NCBI GenBank assembly: GCA_913057905.1
Contig: CAJXPB010000012.1
Span: forward strand, 1-41,939
Direction: 5' to 3'
DNA: 41,939 bases
DNA from: an uncultured Pseudomonadota bacterium
Lineage (GTDB): Bacteria; Myxococcota_A; Bradymonadia; Bradymonadales; Bradymonadaceae
Shown here: in pieces, positions 8,007 to 18,457 of the stretch
Numbering within the stretch: position 1 is the stretch's first letter
How the letters are laid out: each line of letters starts with the position of its first letter
Notes under the pieces: generated by a model
Database searches by the model: none
Seen by the model: the letters and a program-made list of their open reading frames with translations, nothing else
Told to the model about the DNA's origin: nothing
Translations under genes and position numbers: made by a program

Positions 8007-8791
8007 ATGTCGGGGTCCACTCGATGGTTGATCGCGACAAGCCACTTCCTATCTCTTGGTTTTCCAGTACGCCCATTTCTCTCCGGTCGAAGGGGAGTGA
8101 CTTCGCTGACGTGTTTGGCGACGAAATCTGCCAGCGGTCCGGTTTTCTCCTCAAATCCCAACGTATCCAACAGGTACCCGAGCCGCTGCAGCCATGCGTC
8201 CGGGGCAATTTGGGGACCGATCTCACAGAGACGGGCTGCGTCGATGTCATCGCCGAGTTCTACGAGCACCGTCGCTACCCGATCGAGACCCCCGATCTGC
8301 CCTTCAAATCCCGCTAGATCGCAGGCAGTAGCCTCCGGCGTCGAGATAGGGATTTGGCTGTAGTCTGTATTCACGCGTTGAATCGGTACTTCCGAGAGTC
8401 CACTTCGTTCGTGAAATTCGATACGGACTCGGCCGCACTCTACCTCCCGACGAATGTCATCGACCATGGTTTGAAACGTCTGTGGCTGCTGATGGGCTGC
8501 ACCGTGATACGCAGCGGCAGACAGCAGTCCGACGTAGAATTCACGCTGTAGATACTCCATGAGAAACGGCACGAACTCCCTGGGTGGCAAACACCGGAGG
8601 CTTCGGTATTCCGGCGGAACCACGACATGAAATCCTCGGACGGGCGTCGCCACTCGCCCCTTCTCGCGAAGCCGTCGCACGAGGGCGTTCGCAGCTGCTC
8701 GCGTCTTCGCCAACTTTTGAACAACTTCGTCGGTCGTGAACGTGCAGCGGCCCCGTGAGCGAAGATCCTGAATGAACTCGATTCCATTCAT
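8003..8791 (-). CDS. AbiEi-type antitoxin (type IV toxin-antitoxin)
   Basis: This 262-residue protein has an N-terminal winged-helix part (about 1-55, FTTDEVVQKLAKTRAAANAL), then VRGFHVVVPPEYRSLRCLPP and YYVGLLSAAAYHGAAHQQPQ-like sequence (about 90-105, here FYVGLLSAAAYHGAAH), both hallmarks of AbiEi antitoxins. The C-terminal domain has STPEATACDLA. AbiEi proteins repress their own operon by binding inverted repeats and neutralise AbiEii. The partner gene downstream is reduced to 86 codons, so this antitoxin now seems to be an orphan. It could persist as an autoregulated repressor, as protection against a related toxin elsewhere, or simply not yet have decayed. Confidence 0.85.
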   Translation of the reverse strand: MNGIEFIQDLRSRGRCTFTTDEVVQKLAKTRAAANALVRRLREKGRVATPVRGFHVVVPPEYRSLRCLPPREFVPFLMEYLQREFYVGLLSAAAYHGAAHQQPQTFQTMVDDIRREVECGRVRIEFHERSGLSEVPIQRVNTDYSQIPISTPEATACDLAGFEGQIGGLDRVATVLVELGDDIDAARLCEIGPQIAPDAWLQRLGYLLDTLGFEEKTGPLADFVAKHVSEVTPLRPERNGRTGKPRDRKWLVAINHRVDPDI

Positions 8792-8812
8792 TGCGGGGTA
8801 GGAAGCTGAGGG

Positions 8813-8917
8813 TTTCTGTGTACTGTTTACAAAAAATAATGTATTTAGTCATTTTACGCAACTGATCCACAGAAAACTCCTCGACCGTCGCACTCGCGAC
8901 ATGAGACAGTTTCTGTG
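8813..8917 (-). promoter_or_regulatory. AbiE promoter with three TTTCTGTG/CACAGAAA sites
   Basis: The octamer TTTCTGTG occurs at 8813-8820 and 8910-8917, and its inverse CACAGAAA at 8868-8875. Between them, on the minus strand, TTGCGT (8861-8856) and TATTTT (8838-8833) have a 17-bp spacer and would start a transcript toward the antitoxin gene at 8791. The region is A+T-rich. AbiEi antitoxins autoregulate through inverted repeats, so these octamers are candidate operators. Confidence 0.45.
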
Positions 8918-8940
8918 GGATTTTGAGACCGGGACCGATC

Positions 8941-9201
8941 TCAACCAGTCTGCACCCGCACGGCGTAGGCGCCATTCTTATTTCCCACGGCGAACAGGTC
9001 GCCTGCGTCGTTTTTGTAGATGGCCAAGCCATTTGGGTTGTCCGTCGTTCGGATGAGCCTCCAGTCCGGCATCGTCACGCGCGTCGGATCATCCCGCAGG
9101 GTTGGTACATAGAATCCACCATCATTGTGTTCAGCACCCTCGAGCCATCGTTTCCAGATCTCGATCGTGCTGAGGTCGAGGTCGTTTGGCTTGTTCCCCA
9201 T
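8941..9201 (-). CDS. Small hypothetical protein
   Basis: The start at 9201 is preceded by GGAGG with a 5-nt gap, which is better than the upstream ATG at 9213 in the same frame. The product has 86 residues, is polar and has no signal peptide or membrane segment. The C-terminal half (DWRLIRTTDNPNGLAIYKND, then AGDLFAVGNKNGAYAVRV) looks like a short all-beta fold. I do not recognise a family. It is read in the same direction as the AbiE genes, about 150 bp upstream of them, and is divergent from katG. Confidence 0.55.
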   Translation of the reverse strand: MGNKPNDLDLSTIEIWKRWLEGAEHNDGGFYVPTLRDDPTRVTMPDWRLIRTTDNPNGLAIYKNDAGDLFAVGNKNGAYAVRVQTG

Positions 9202-9324
9202 CGTATCCTCCATATTCAGGGGGGATTCCCTTAAATTTACGCGCAGATTGGCGTCGGGCCATCGGCGATGGGGTCGTGAGCCAAGGGCGATCGTTGACCC
9301 ATAGGCCACGCCTAAGTCATCAAT

Positions 9325-11658
<2,334 letters not shown>

Positions 11659-11690
11659 ACGCGTCTGACGTAATGTCCGACCGAGAAGTA

Positions 11691-11720
11691 AAGGCCGCCC
11701 TGAGAGGGGCGGCCTTTTTT
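11691..11720 (+). terminator. Intrinsic terminator of katG
   Basis: AAGGCCGCCC (11691-11700) pairs with GGGCGGCCTT (11707-11716) across a 6-nt loop, with four more T to 11720. It separates katG from the convergent LysR gene. Confidence 0.9.
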
Positions 11721-11736
11721 GTTGGAGGTGTCTTCT

Positions 11737-12588
11737 CTACAGTCGCTGGCTCAACTGGTCTGAGATGTGATCGGCGAAGGCACGAACCGGCTCTCGGTTT
11801 CGGCTTTCCTCCTGGAAGAAGACACACAATTCCACGTGTGCGGCAAATGCGCCCTTGAAGAGACGACGAGCATCATCGGCTGCATGAAGGGTGGGAAGCG
11901 CGCCGATACCGAGTCCCCTGGAGACGGCTGAAGCGGCCACGGCGAAGTCGGTGGTCCTGAGGCGGATTCGGGCCGACTCTTCCAGACTGACACCGAAGGG
12001 CCAGATGATCTCGTCATTTTGGGTCGTGACCACGACGAACGGATGGGACCAGACTTCGGCCGGCTCATCTGGGTCGAGTGAGCGTTGGGCGAAGAGCCCC
12101 CACTCGACTTCGCCGACGCGTCGGGCGATCTCGTCGGGTTTTCCGATCCGGCCTGCCCTGAGGGCTACGTCGATGCCGTCGGCTTTGAGATCGACGTATC
12201 GATCCGTCGCCAGCACGCGAAGGTCGAGGTCCGGGTGGGCTTCGCCAAAGGACGTCACGGCATCGACGAGTGTGGCTTGGCCGGCTGTCCGCGGTATCGA
12301 TATCACGAGTGTCTCGTCGGACGATTCTTCGACGCGCTTTACGGCCGCTTCACTGGCGGCGATGTCGCTCAGAAATTCGCGAGCTCGTTTGTACAACAGC
12401 TCCCCGGCGGGGGTGGGTTCGAGGCCGCGACCGCTTCGGTCGAAGAGGTCTACGCCCAGCCGTGTTTCCAGCCGCTTGACCGCGCGACTCAACGTTGAGC
12501 GCGGTAGATCCGAGGACTCGGCCGCGCCGCGGATGGAGCCGGCTTCGACGACGGCGACGAGGGCACGATACTCGTTGATACTCTTCAT
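11737..12588 (-). CDS. LysR-family transcriptional regulator
   Basis: 283 residues. The N-terminal winged helix-turn-helix is clear (AVVEAGSIRGAAESSDLPRS then TLSRAVKRLETRLGVDLFDR, about residues 10-50), followed by a periplasmic-binding-protein-like effector domain (about 90-280) with the usual DVALRAG motif. The effector domain has a single cysteine near the C-terminus, so it is not an OxyR despite being next to katG. It is divergent from the DoxX gene, the classical arrangement for a LysR target, and an inverted repeat lies 12 bp upstream of its start. The inducer is unknown. Confidence 0.92.
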   Translation of the reverse strand: MKSINEYRALVAVVEAGSIRGAAESSDLPRSTLSRAVKRLETRLGVDLFDRSGRGLEPTPAGELLYKRAREFLSDIAASEAAVKRVEESSDETLVISIPRTAGQATLVDAVTSFGEAHPDLDLRVLATDRYVDLKADGIDVALRAGRIGKPDEIARRVGEVEWGLFAQRSLDPDEPAEVWSHPFVVVTTQNDEIIWPFGVSLEESARIRLRTTDFAVAASAVSRGLGIGALPTLHAADDARRLFKGAFAAHVELCVFFQEESRNREPVRAFADHISDQLSQRL

Positions 12589-12599
12589 GTCCCATTTCC

Positions 12600-12613
12600 T
12601 GGACGCGTGTCCA
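12600..12613. promoter_or_regulatory. Inverted repeat in the lysR-doxX intergenic region
   Basis: TGGAC-N4-GTCCA lies 12 bp before the lysR start in the divergent intergenic region. LysR proteins often bind short dyads in this position to regulate themselves and the divergent gene. Only the position and symmetry support this. Confidence 0.3.
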
Positions 12614-12736
12614 ACAACTGTACCTCCTCATACCAGATCAGGGAGCTACATTGAAGGTGAGTCGGGGGAGGGGGGCGGCCCAGAACATGGACGGATCTTC
12701 CCCCATTCTAGAACTGAACCTCGATAGGAGGGTTTG

Positions 12737-13084
12737 ATGGACAAGAAAACGCGCATTGCCAGCCACGTTATTGCCGGTCTGCTCATGCTCGCATTTCTGG
12801 GGTCCGGAGCCACAAAGCTGATGGGCATGGAGCCGATGCCCGAGCAATTCCAGGGATGGGGCTACCCGATCTGGTTCATGTACCTCACCGGGCTCATCGA
12901 AGTGGGCTGTGCTGCGTTGGTGGCCATCCCAAAGACCCGCCTGGTCGGCGGGCTCGGGCTCTTCTTCACCATGATCGGAGCCATCGGGACACACCTCGTG
13001 TTCGCCGAATTCGGCGCACTCGTGGCGCCGGGCGTGCTTTTGGCCCTGTCGACAACCGTGTTGTGGCTGGAACAGAAGAAGTAG
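12737..13084 (+). CDS. DoxX-like small membrane protein
   Basis: The ATG at 12737 follows AGGAGG by 5 nt; the TTG just before it is not the start. The 115-residue protein has four hydrophobic segments (about 8-27, 45-65, 70-90 and 92-110) and the DoxX-type opening GSGATKLMG plus a GWGYPIWFMYLTGLIEV segment. DoxX-like proteins are inner-membrane proteins linked to redox or quinone functions, but the role of this subgroup is not established. It is divergent from, and probably controlled by, the LysR regulator. A hairpin follows its stop. Confidence 0.85.
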   Translation: MDKKTRIASHVIAGLLMLAFLGSGATKLMGMEPMPEQFQGWGYPIWFMYLTGLIEVGCAALVAIPKTRLVGGLGLFFTMIGAIGTHLVFAEFGALVAPGVLLALSTTVLWLEQKK

Positions 13085-13092
13085 CAGAGAGG

Positions 13093-13119
13093 CCCACCCG
13101 GGGTCTAGCGCCGGGTGGG
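13093..13119. terminator. Hairpin between convergent doxX-like and alcohol dehydrogenase genes
   Basis: CCCACCCGG (13093-13101) pairs perfectly with CCGGGTGGG (13111-13119) around a 9-nt loop. It lies between two convergent stops and may end both transcripts. Neither strand has a good T run, so it is a weak intrinsic terminator at best. Confidence 0.5.
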
Positions 13120-13139
13120 ATCTGCGTTGAAGTGGCGAG

Positions 13140-14156
13140 TCAGTCGATGGTCAAGACCGATCGGAAGCGCACGTCGCTGGACATCATTTTGTCGTAGGCC
13201 TCATCGACCTGATCGAGGCTGAAGGTCTCGATCATCGGGGTGATGTCCGAGAGGTCACAAAACTGCAGGGTATCTTCGGAATCCGACGCATCGCCCGACG
13301 GCCAGCCGGCGACGGAACGTCGCGCGCCGATCAGTTGCATCGGGCTGACTTCGATCGGTTCCATGGTCGCGGCCAAGACCAATAGCTTGCCGCTGCGGCC
13401 GACGCCGTCGATGACCGAGGTCATCGCCTCGCTGTTGGGGGCGGTCGCCAGGATGACCCGGGCGCCGCCGAGTTGCTGGAGGCGCTCGGCCGCGTCCTCG
13501 TCGACCGTGTCGATGTAGTGATCGGCACCGAGCTGACGTGCCATCGATTCTTTGTCGGTGCCACGGGATAGCGCGGCGACCTCGAAGCCCATCTCGTCGG
13601 CACATTGGACGGCCAGGTGGCCGAGGCCACCGACGCCCTGGACGGCGACCAGATCACCCGGCCCGGCGTCGGTATTTCGAAGGGCATTAAAGACCGTGAT
13701 GCCGGCGCACAGAAGCGGTGCGGCCTCGGCGGAATCGAGCCCGTCGGGTACATCGGCGAGCGCCTCTGCCGGTGCGACGGTATATTCTGCGTAGCCGCCG
13801 TCGAAGGCGATGCCCGTAATCTGGGCGTTCTCACAGGCGATGAAGTCGCCTTCGCGACACGCTTCACAGTTAAAGCAGTGGCCGCCGTGCCAGCCGACGC
13901 CGACCCGTTGACCTTCGTTCCATGCGGTCACGTTGTCGCCGACCCGATCGACTCGCCCGATAATTTCGTGTCCGGGGATCCGCGGGTATTCGATGCCAGG
14001 GTAGGTGCCCTCTTTGACGAAGGAGTCGGAGTGGCAGACGCCGCAGGCTTCGACGGCGATGCGTACCTCGTTTGGGCCGGGCTCCGGCACGTCGACGTCG
14101 ACAAGTTCGAAGTCAGCGCCTGCGTCAGAGACCTGAACGGCTTTCATCGTAGTCAT
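13140..14156 (-). CDS. Zinc-dependent alcohol dehydrogenase
   Basis: 338 residues, medium-chain dehydrogenase family. Catalytic zinc ligands are C41 (CGVCHSD) and H63-E64 (PGHE); the structural zinc lobe has C94, C97, C100 and C108. A Rossmann GVGGLGHLA motif is near residue 175. It would oxidise alcohols or reduce aldehydes with NAD(P). The start MTTMKAV is supported by GAGGG a few nt upstream. The substrate is unknown. The gene lies downstream of the large protease gene in the same direction, separated by 91 nt that include a strong hairpin, so it probably has its own control. Confidence 0.93.
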   Translation of the reverse strand: MTTMKAVQVSDAGADFELVDVDVPEPGPNEVRIAVEACGVCHSDSFVKEGTYPGIEYPRIPGHEIIGRVDRVGDNVTAWNEGQRVGVGWHGGHCFNCEACREGDFIACENAQITGIAFDGGYAEYTVAPAEALADVPDGLDSAEAAPLLCAGITVFNALRNTDAGPGDLVAVQGVGGLGHLAVQCADEMGFEVAALSRGTDKESMARQLGADHYIDTVDEDAAERLQQLGGARVILATAPNSEAMTSVIDGVGRSGKLLVLAATMEPIEVSPMQLIGARRSVAGWPSGDASDSEDTLQFCDLSDITPMIETFSLDQVDEAYDKMMSSDVRFRSVLTID

Positions 14157-14186
14157 AGTTCCCTCGGGTTGGTTGTGCAGAGGTTC

Positions 14187-14212
14187 GGTGAGACTGCAGT
14201 TGCAATCTCACC
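14187..14212 (-). promoter_or_regulatory. Inverted repeat upstream of the alcohol dehydrogenase
   Basis: GGTGAGA (14187-14193) and TCTCACC (14206-14212) flank an inner TGCA-GT-TGCA. The dyad is 31 bp before the dehydrogenase start. It has no T run, so an operator or a 5'-leader hairpin is more likely than a terminator. Confidence 0.45.
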
Positions 14213-14247
14213 ACCTGAGGGGGGCTCGACAAGGGGGCGTCTCGAGA

Positions 14248-16089
14248 TCAGTCGCGCCGCCGGATGACGGCAGCTCCAATCAAGATGAGCGCGAAGCTCA
14301 GGCCCGGGGCGGGCGCCCCGTCGCCGGAGTGCGAACAACCCCCGGACGCGAAGGCAGGCTCGGAGGGCGGACCGCCATCGGCGGTGCCGTCGGGCCACTC
14401 ATCGCAGGGGTCGCCCGTCCCATCCATGTCAGTGTCGACTTGGTCGGGGTTGGACGTCTGTGGGCAGTTGTCGTCCCGGTCCGGAACTCCGTCCCCGTCG
14501 GCGTCCGGGTAGGGCGTCGGGTCGCAGGCGTTACCCTCTCCGTCCATGTCGCTGTCGGTCTGCTCCGGGTTGGCCGTTTCCGGGCAGTTGTCATTGGAGT
14601 CGGTAACCCCGTCTTGGTCCTTGTCCGGCAGCGGCGTTGGGTCACAGGCGTCGCCCTTGCCGTCGTCGTCCTGGTCGAGTTGCCCGCGGTTGGGCGTCTC
14701 CGGACAGTTGTCTTCGGAGTCCGGGATACCGTCGTCATCCGAGTCGGGTGGGTAGGGGGTTTCGTCGCACCGGTTGCCGATCCCGTCTTCGTCGGAATCG
14801 GTCTGGTTGGAGTTGTACTCGCCGGGGCAGTTGTCTTCGGCGTCGAGAAGGCCGTCGTTGTCGGAGTCTTCGCAGGCATCGCCCTTGGAGTCGTCGTCGA
14901 AGTTTGCTTGGTCAGGATTGACCGTGCGGGGGCAGTTGTCGGCTTCGTTGGCCACACCGTCCCCATCGATGTCCCCGTCGCAGGCGTTGCCCTTGCCGTC
15001 CATGTCCATGTCCTTCTGCTGCGGATTTGCAGCCGAGGGGCAGTTGTCGGCGTCGTTGGCGAGACCATCTCCATCGATGTCGTCATCGCAGGCATCGCCG
15101 GTTCCGTCTCGGTCGACGTCTCCCTGTTCGGAGTTTGCCGTCTGCGGACAGTTGTCCCAGTCGTCGGCGTAGCCGTCGCTGTCGCTATCGGGGCCGGTGT
15201 TCGCCCACACAGGCGCCGGATAGCCCCCCTTGGTGGCGGCGGTAACTGCGTGGGTCTGAATGAACGTCTCCCAGTCGGTGACGTCCGTCAGAAGCGTCCA
15301 TGAACACCCGCTACCGGCGCGGCTCGTCACGCCGATGACCGTGCCGTCGTCGGCCAGGGCGCCGCTCCCGGAATCGCCAGAGCAGGCGGGTCCATCACCG
15401 ACGAATTCTTTCTCGGTGATCCGCGTCACCCGGCAATTCGTTCCAATGCAGAGCACCTTGCGGTCGTCGGCCCGTCTTCGGATGCCGCTCGAGCTGGCAT
15501 CGTCGCCGTCGCGCCCGTAGCCGACCGCGTCGTAGGATTCATCTCTGACGACGGGAAATTTGAGGCGCGGCGGAATCGGTTGGGCCGTCGAGGCGGGAAT
15601 CGTTTCTTTGAGACGAATCAGGGCGATGTCTCGACCACAGAACGAATCTCCGGAGGGTCGGTGGACCTCGGCGGCCTGGATGTAGCTGGCGCCGCTGGTC
15701 TCCGTCTCCGTCGTCACTCGAACGTTTGAGTAATCGGCGCCGAAGTTGGCGTCCGAGCAGCTCGTGCCCGGGTCGGCGCTGACCACCGATACGCAGTGGC
15801 GTGCCGTCAGCACGAGGTTCGGCGCGATGAGAGTGCCCGAGCAGAGTCCCGAGCCGCCGTCCGGATGTTTACTTCGGATGCCGACGATCGCCTTGGTGGA
15901 CGAATCTCGAGTTCCGTCCTTGATGGCCTGCGAGGTCTCTCCGACGCGCCCCTCGTCATCTGCATTCGGAGCGGTGTCGGTGTCCGCGCACCCTGCGGTC
16001 GCCACGATGAGGATCGCAGAAGAGAGGGCCGTCAGGGTTGCGATACTCCGGGCGCGCCCCGAGGGCTCTTCAGTGGAAAACCGGTTCAT
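14248..16089 (-). CDS. Secreted trypsin-like protease with seven TSP3 repeats and MYXO-CTERM-like tail
   Basis: I chose MNRF at 16089, which puts a lipoprotein-type signal (IVATAGC) at about residue 34; upstream ATGs add an implausible leader. The product has 613 residues. The S1 domain follows (about 55-285) with the triad in LTARHC, GRDIALIRL and CSGDSGSG. Next come seven calcium-binding thrombospondin type 3 units, each with a DNCP core (about 300-565). The end has GGCS, a hydrophobic stretch and RRRD, as in MYXO-CTERM sorting tails. It is thus a surface-retained or processed protease. Having both a lipobox and a C-terminal sorting tail is unusual. It is a paralogue of the next gene. Confidence 0.9.
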   Translation of the reverse strand: MNRFSTEEPSGRARSIATLTALSSAILIVATAGCADTDTAPNADDEGRVGETSQAIKDGTRDSSTKAIVGIRSKHPDGGSGLCSGTLIAPNLVLTARHCVSVVSADPGTSCSDANFGADYSNVRVTTETETSGASYIQAAEVHRPSGDSFCGRDIALIRLKETIPASTAQPIPPRLKFPVVRDESYDAVGYGRDGDDASSSGIRRRADDRKVLCIGTNCRVTRITEKEFVGDGPACSGDSGSGALADDGTVIGVTSRAGSGCSWTLLTDVTDWETFIQTHAVTAATKGGYPAPVWANTGPDSDSDGYADDWDNCPQTANSEQGDVDRDGTGDACDDDIDGDGLANDADNCPSAANPQQKDMDMDGKGNACDGDIDGDGVANEADNCPRTVNPDQANFDDDSKGDACEDSDNDGLLDAEDNCPGEYNSNQTDSDEDGIGNRCDETPYPPDSDDDGIPDSEDNCPETPNRGQLDQDDDGKGDACDPTPLPDKDQDGVTDSNDNCPETANPEQTDSDMDGEGNACDPTPYPDADGDGVPDRDDNCPQTSNPDQVDTDMDGTGDPCDEWPDGTADGGPPSEPAFASGGCSHSGDGAPAPGLSFALILIGAAVIRRRD

Positions 16090-16176
16090 ACAGCTCAAGT
16101 TGTCAGAGAATCGAAGGTCGGTTCGACGAGCCATCATCCTAAGAGTTGGAATCAATTGCAACTCGTGAGGAATATT

Positions 16177-17469
16177 TCAACATTTTCGACGGAGGCCAAG
16201 GCCTGCCAGTGCTGCGACGGCGCACCAAATCGGGGCTGCCGGTGAACCGCCGGATTGTGAACAACCTCCGGCTTCTGCGGGTGGCCCTCCGTCGGGCGTT
16301 CCCCCTGGCCCGTCGGAGTCTTCTTGAATGTCTCGCGGCATCGGATCGGTGTCCATCTCCTGCCCGGAGTCGGGGCTTGGTTCGACGTCGCCTGCGTCGG
16401 CGCCTGCATCCTGGGGCATCGTGTCAGCGTCCATGCCCACGTCGCCGCCGTCGGCCCCGGCATCCATTGGTACTCCGACATCCATCTGGCCCATCGGGGT
16501 GTCGTCGCATACGTCGCCGAGTCCGTCACCGTCGGAATCGAGCTGATCCGGATTCGGCTTTTGGGGGCAGTTGTCCCACCCGTCCGGGTATCCGTCGCCG
16601 TCGGCATCCGGGCCTGCATCGACCCAGTCCTGTGGCGGGTATCCTCCCAGCCGGGCGGCGGTCTCGGCGTGGGTACGGAGAAAGTCCGTCCACTTGGTCA
16701 CATCGGTCAGCAGAGTCGAGGTGCACCCGGACCCCGCACGGCTGTTGACGCCGATGACCGTTCCGTCGGAGGCGATGGCGCCGCCGCCGGAGTCGCCCGG
16801 GCAAGCTGGAGTGTCGCCCACAAAGGTCTCGGCCGTCACGAGGTTGCCGTTGCAGTTGGTTCCCACACACAGGACCTGCAGGTTCTCCGCACGGCGTCGG
16901 ATTCCGGCGGAGCTGGGATCGGAGCCGTCGAGGCCATAGCCGACAGCGGCGTAGGCTTCCCCGACTGCGACGGACCCGTTGACCCGGGGTGGGATCGGCG
17001 TGGCAGTCGACGCCGGGATGATGGTGTTCAACCGAATCAGCGCGATGTCTCGACCACAGTAGGCGGTGCCCTGGGGCCGATGGACCTCCGCGGCCGAGAT
17101 GAACTGGGCGCCGGACAGCTCCGTCGCCGTGGACACACGGACGTTGGTGAAATCCGCCCCAAACTCGGCATTCGCACAGGTCGTCTGGGTCGTCGTGTTC
17201 TCGACCGAGACGCAGTGCCGGGCCGTCAATACCAGATTCGGCGCGATCAGCGTGCCGGTACAGATACCCGTGCCGCCGGAGGGCGTGTCGGCATAGATAC
17301 CGACGACGGCCTTGGTGTCCGAGTCACGGGTGCCGCCTTTGATATGCTGTTTGGCACTGGCGGCGGGGTCGTCACGGCGGAGGTCTGCCGGGCGGTCAGT
17401 CTGTCCGCAGCCGGCCAGCCCCAGGGAGATGATGCAGACGAGGATCGTGTGACGTCTCCAGATTTTCAT
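16177..17469 (-). CDS. Secreted trypsin-like protease with one TSP3 repeat and MYXO-CTERM-like tail
   Basis: 430 residues. The signal SLGLAGC gives a lipobox at C21. An S1 protease domain (about 45-275) has the triad in LTARHC, GRDIALIRL and CPGDSGGG. A single TSP3 unit (about 288-325, core DNCP) is followed by an Asp/Gly/Met-rich acidic linker of about 70 residues. The C-terminus GGCSQSGG, a hydrophobic helix and LRRKC resembles a MYXO-CTERM tail. The catalytic domain is closely similar to that of the neighbouring protease, so the two arose by tandem duplication and then diverged in TSP3 number. It probably acts on proteins outside the cell. Confidence 0.9.
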   Translation of the reverse strand: MKIWRRHTILVCIISLGLAGCGQTDRPADLRRDDPAASAKQHIKGGTRDSDTKAVVGIYADTPSGGTGICTGTLIAPNLVLTARHCVSVENTTTQTTCANAEFGADFTNVRVSTATELSGAQFISAAEVHRPQGTAYCGRDIALIRLNTIIPASTATPIPPRVNGSVAVGEAYAAVGYGLDGSDPSSAGIRRRAENLQVLCVGTNCNGNLVTAETFVGDTPACPGDSGGGAIASDGTVIGVNSRAGSGCTSTLLTDVTKWTDFLRTHAETAARLGGYPPQDWVDAGPDADGDGYPDGWDNCPQKPNPDQLDSDGDGLGDVCDDTPMGQMDVGVPMDAGADGGDVGMDADTMPQDAGADAGDVEPSPDSGQEMDTDPMPRDIQEDSDGPGGTPDGGPPAEAGGCSQSGGSPAAPIWCAVAALAGLGLRRKC

Positions 17470-17474
17470 AGTCT

Positions 17475-18440
17475 CTAACCTTCGTCGGCTTCGAACGTGT
17501 CGACCGCGTCCCGGAGCTCGTCACTGCTCAGGGCGGCGAGTCGGTCGAACTGACGTTCGATTCCGCGCACGAGGTGAATGATTCCGCGTCCCTCGGGGTC
17601 GTCGGGGTCTTCGCCGTACAGGAGGACGTAGCGCGCGCTGTTGAGCTGACGGATGTACGACCCCTTGACGTCCCGTAGGGAATTGACCGCGAATTCTACC
17701 AGACCTCCGACCGCCAGGGAGCCTACAAGGCCGCCGGCCAGTCCGACTGCACCCACCCAGCCGGGCACCTGGTACTTTCCGATCTTCAACAGCGTTCGGT
17801 TGTAGAGGTCGAGTTTTTCGCGGTGCATCTTGCCCAGGGCTTCGCCGGCGTCGACGCCATCGAGGCCGGCGAGGTTGACCTTGCCGAAGAGGACATATCC
17901 GAGTGTGGCGGGGAGTCCGATTTTGACCCCGGACCGGATGACCTGTCCCAGAAGCGGGTCGTGTGCGATCTCCTGCTGCATCATCGCTTCGATTCGACTT
18001 CGGATGTCCTGGGTATCGACTTCGTTGTCGTGGTCGCCCAGGTCCGAGTGGACCGACGCGAGACGCTCCCACTGGGCCTGTTCGAACTCGCGAAAGAGTC
18101 GATTGATCAGCGATTCGAGTTCATCGGAGCTGACGACCTCCCGTTCGAAGGCCCGGGTCAACTCCTTGTCGGTGTAGGTGTCCCGCGAGAAATCCGGTCC
18201 GCCCACGGCGCCCGACAGCCCCGAGAGCATGTTCCCCATGCTGACCATGACGTCACCGAGGCCGGTCTTCGGCGAGACGCTCCGCTTCATGATGTTGCGG
18301 AAGCTCTTGAGATGGCGGTCCACGAAGCCGGGGACCCGAGCAATCGCCTCGTCGAAGAAGGCGTTGATCTGGTTTTCGAACCGCTCCTCCCAGGCGCTCG
18401 GATCATCCTCTTCTGTGGTGTCAACGGCCAGGTCATTCAT
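17475..18440 (-). CDS. Unknown protein with one hydrophobic glycine-rich segment
   Basis: The ATG at 18440 has AGAGAGGA upstream; a TTG at 18461 in the same frame is less likely. The product has 321 residues and no signal peptide. It begins acidic, has an amphipathic region with a glycine-rich patch (GLGDVMVSMGNMLSGLSGAVG, shortened here as about 60-80), a charged helical middle, and a hydrophobic segment VPGWVGAVGLAGGLVGSLAV in the C-terminal half. I do not recognise a family. It lies 17 nt downstream of the dapC gene in the same direction and is probably co-transcribed with dapD and dapC, though nothing links it to lysine synthesis. Confidence 0.75.
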   Translation of the reverse strand: MNDLAVDTTEEDDPSAWEERFENQINAFFDEAIARVPGFVDRHLKSFRNIMKRSVSPKTGLGDVMVSMGNMLSGLSGAVGGPDFSRDTYTDKELTRAFEREVVSSDELESLINRLFREFEQAQWERLASVHSDLGDHDNEVDTQDIRSRIEAMMQQEIAHDPLLGQVIRSGVKIGLPATLGYVLFGKVNLAGLDGVDAGEALGKMHREKLDLYNRTLLKIGKYQVPGWVGAVGLAGGLVGSLAVGGLVEFAVNSLRDVKGSYIRQLNSARYVLLYGEDPDDPEGRGIIHLVRGIERQFDRLAALSSDELRDAVDTFEADEG

Positions 18441-18457
18441 GTTCGGGTCCTCTCTTC

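Noticed and set aside
14173..15303. Plus-strand frame of about 376 residues over the TSP3 region
   Set aside because: It is the complement of the Asp-rich repeats and shows artificial valine-rich periodicity.
16324..17478. Plus-strand frame over the second protease
   Set aside because: It is opposite a clear S1 protease with an intact triad and has no support of its own.
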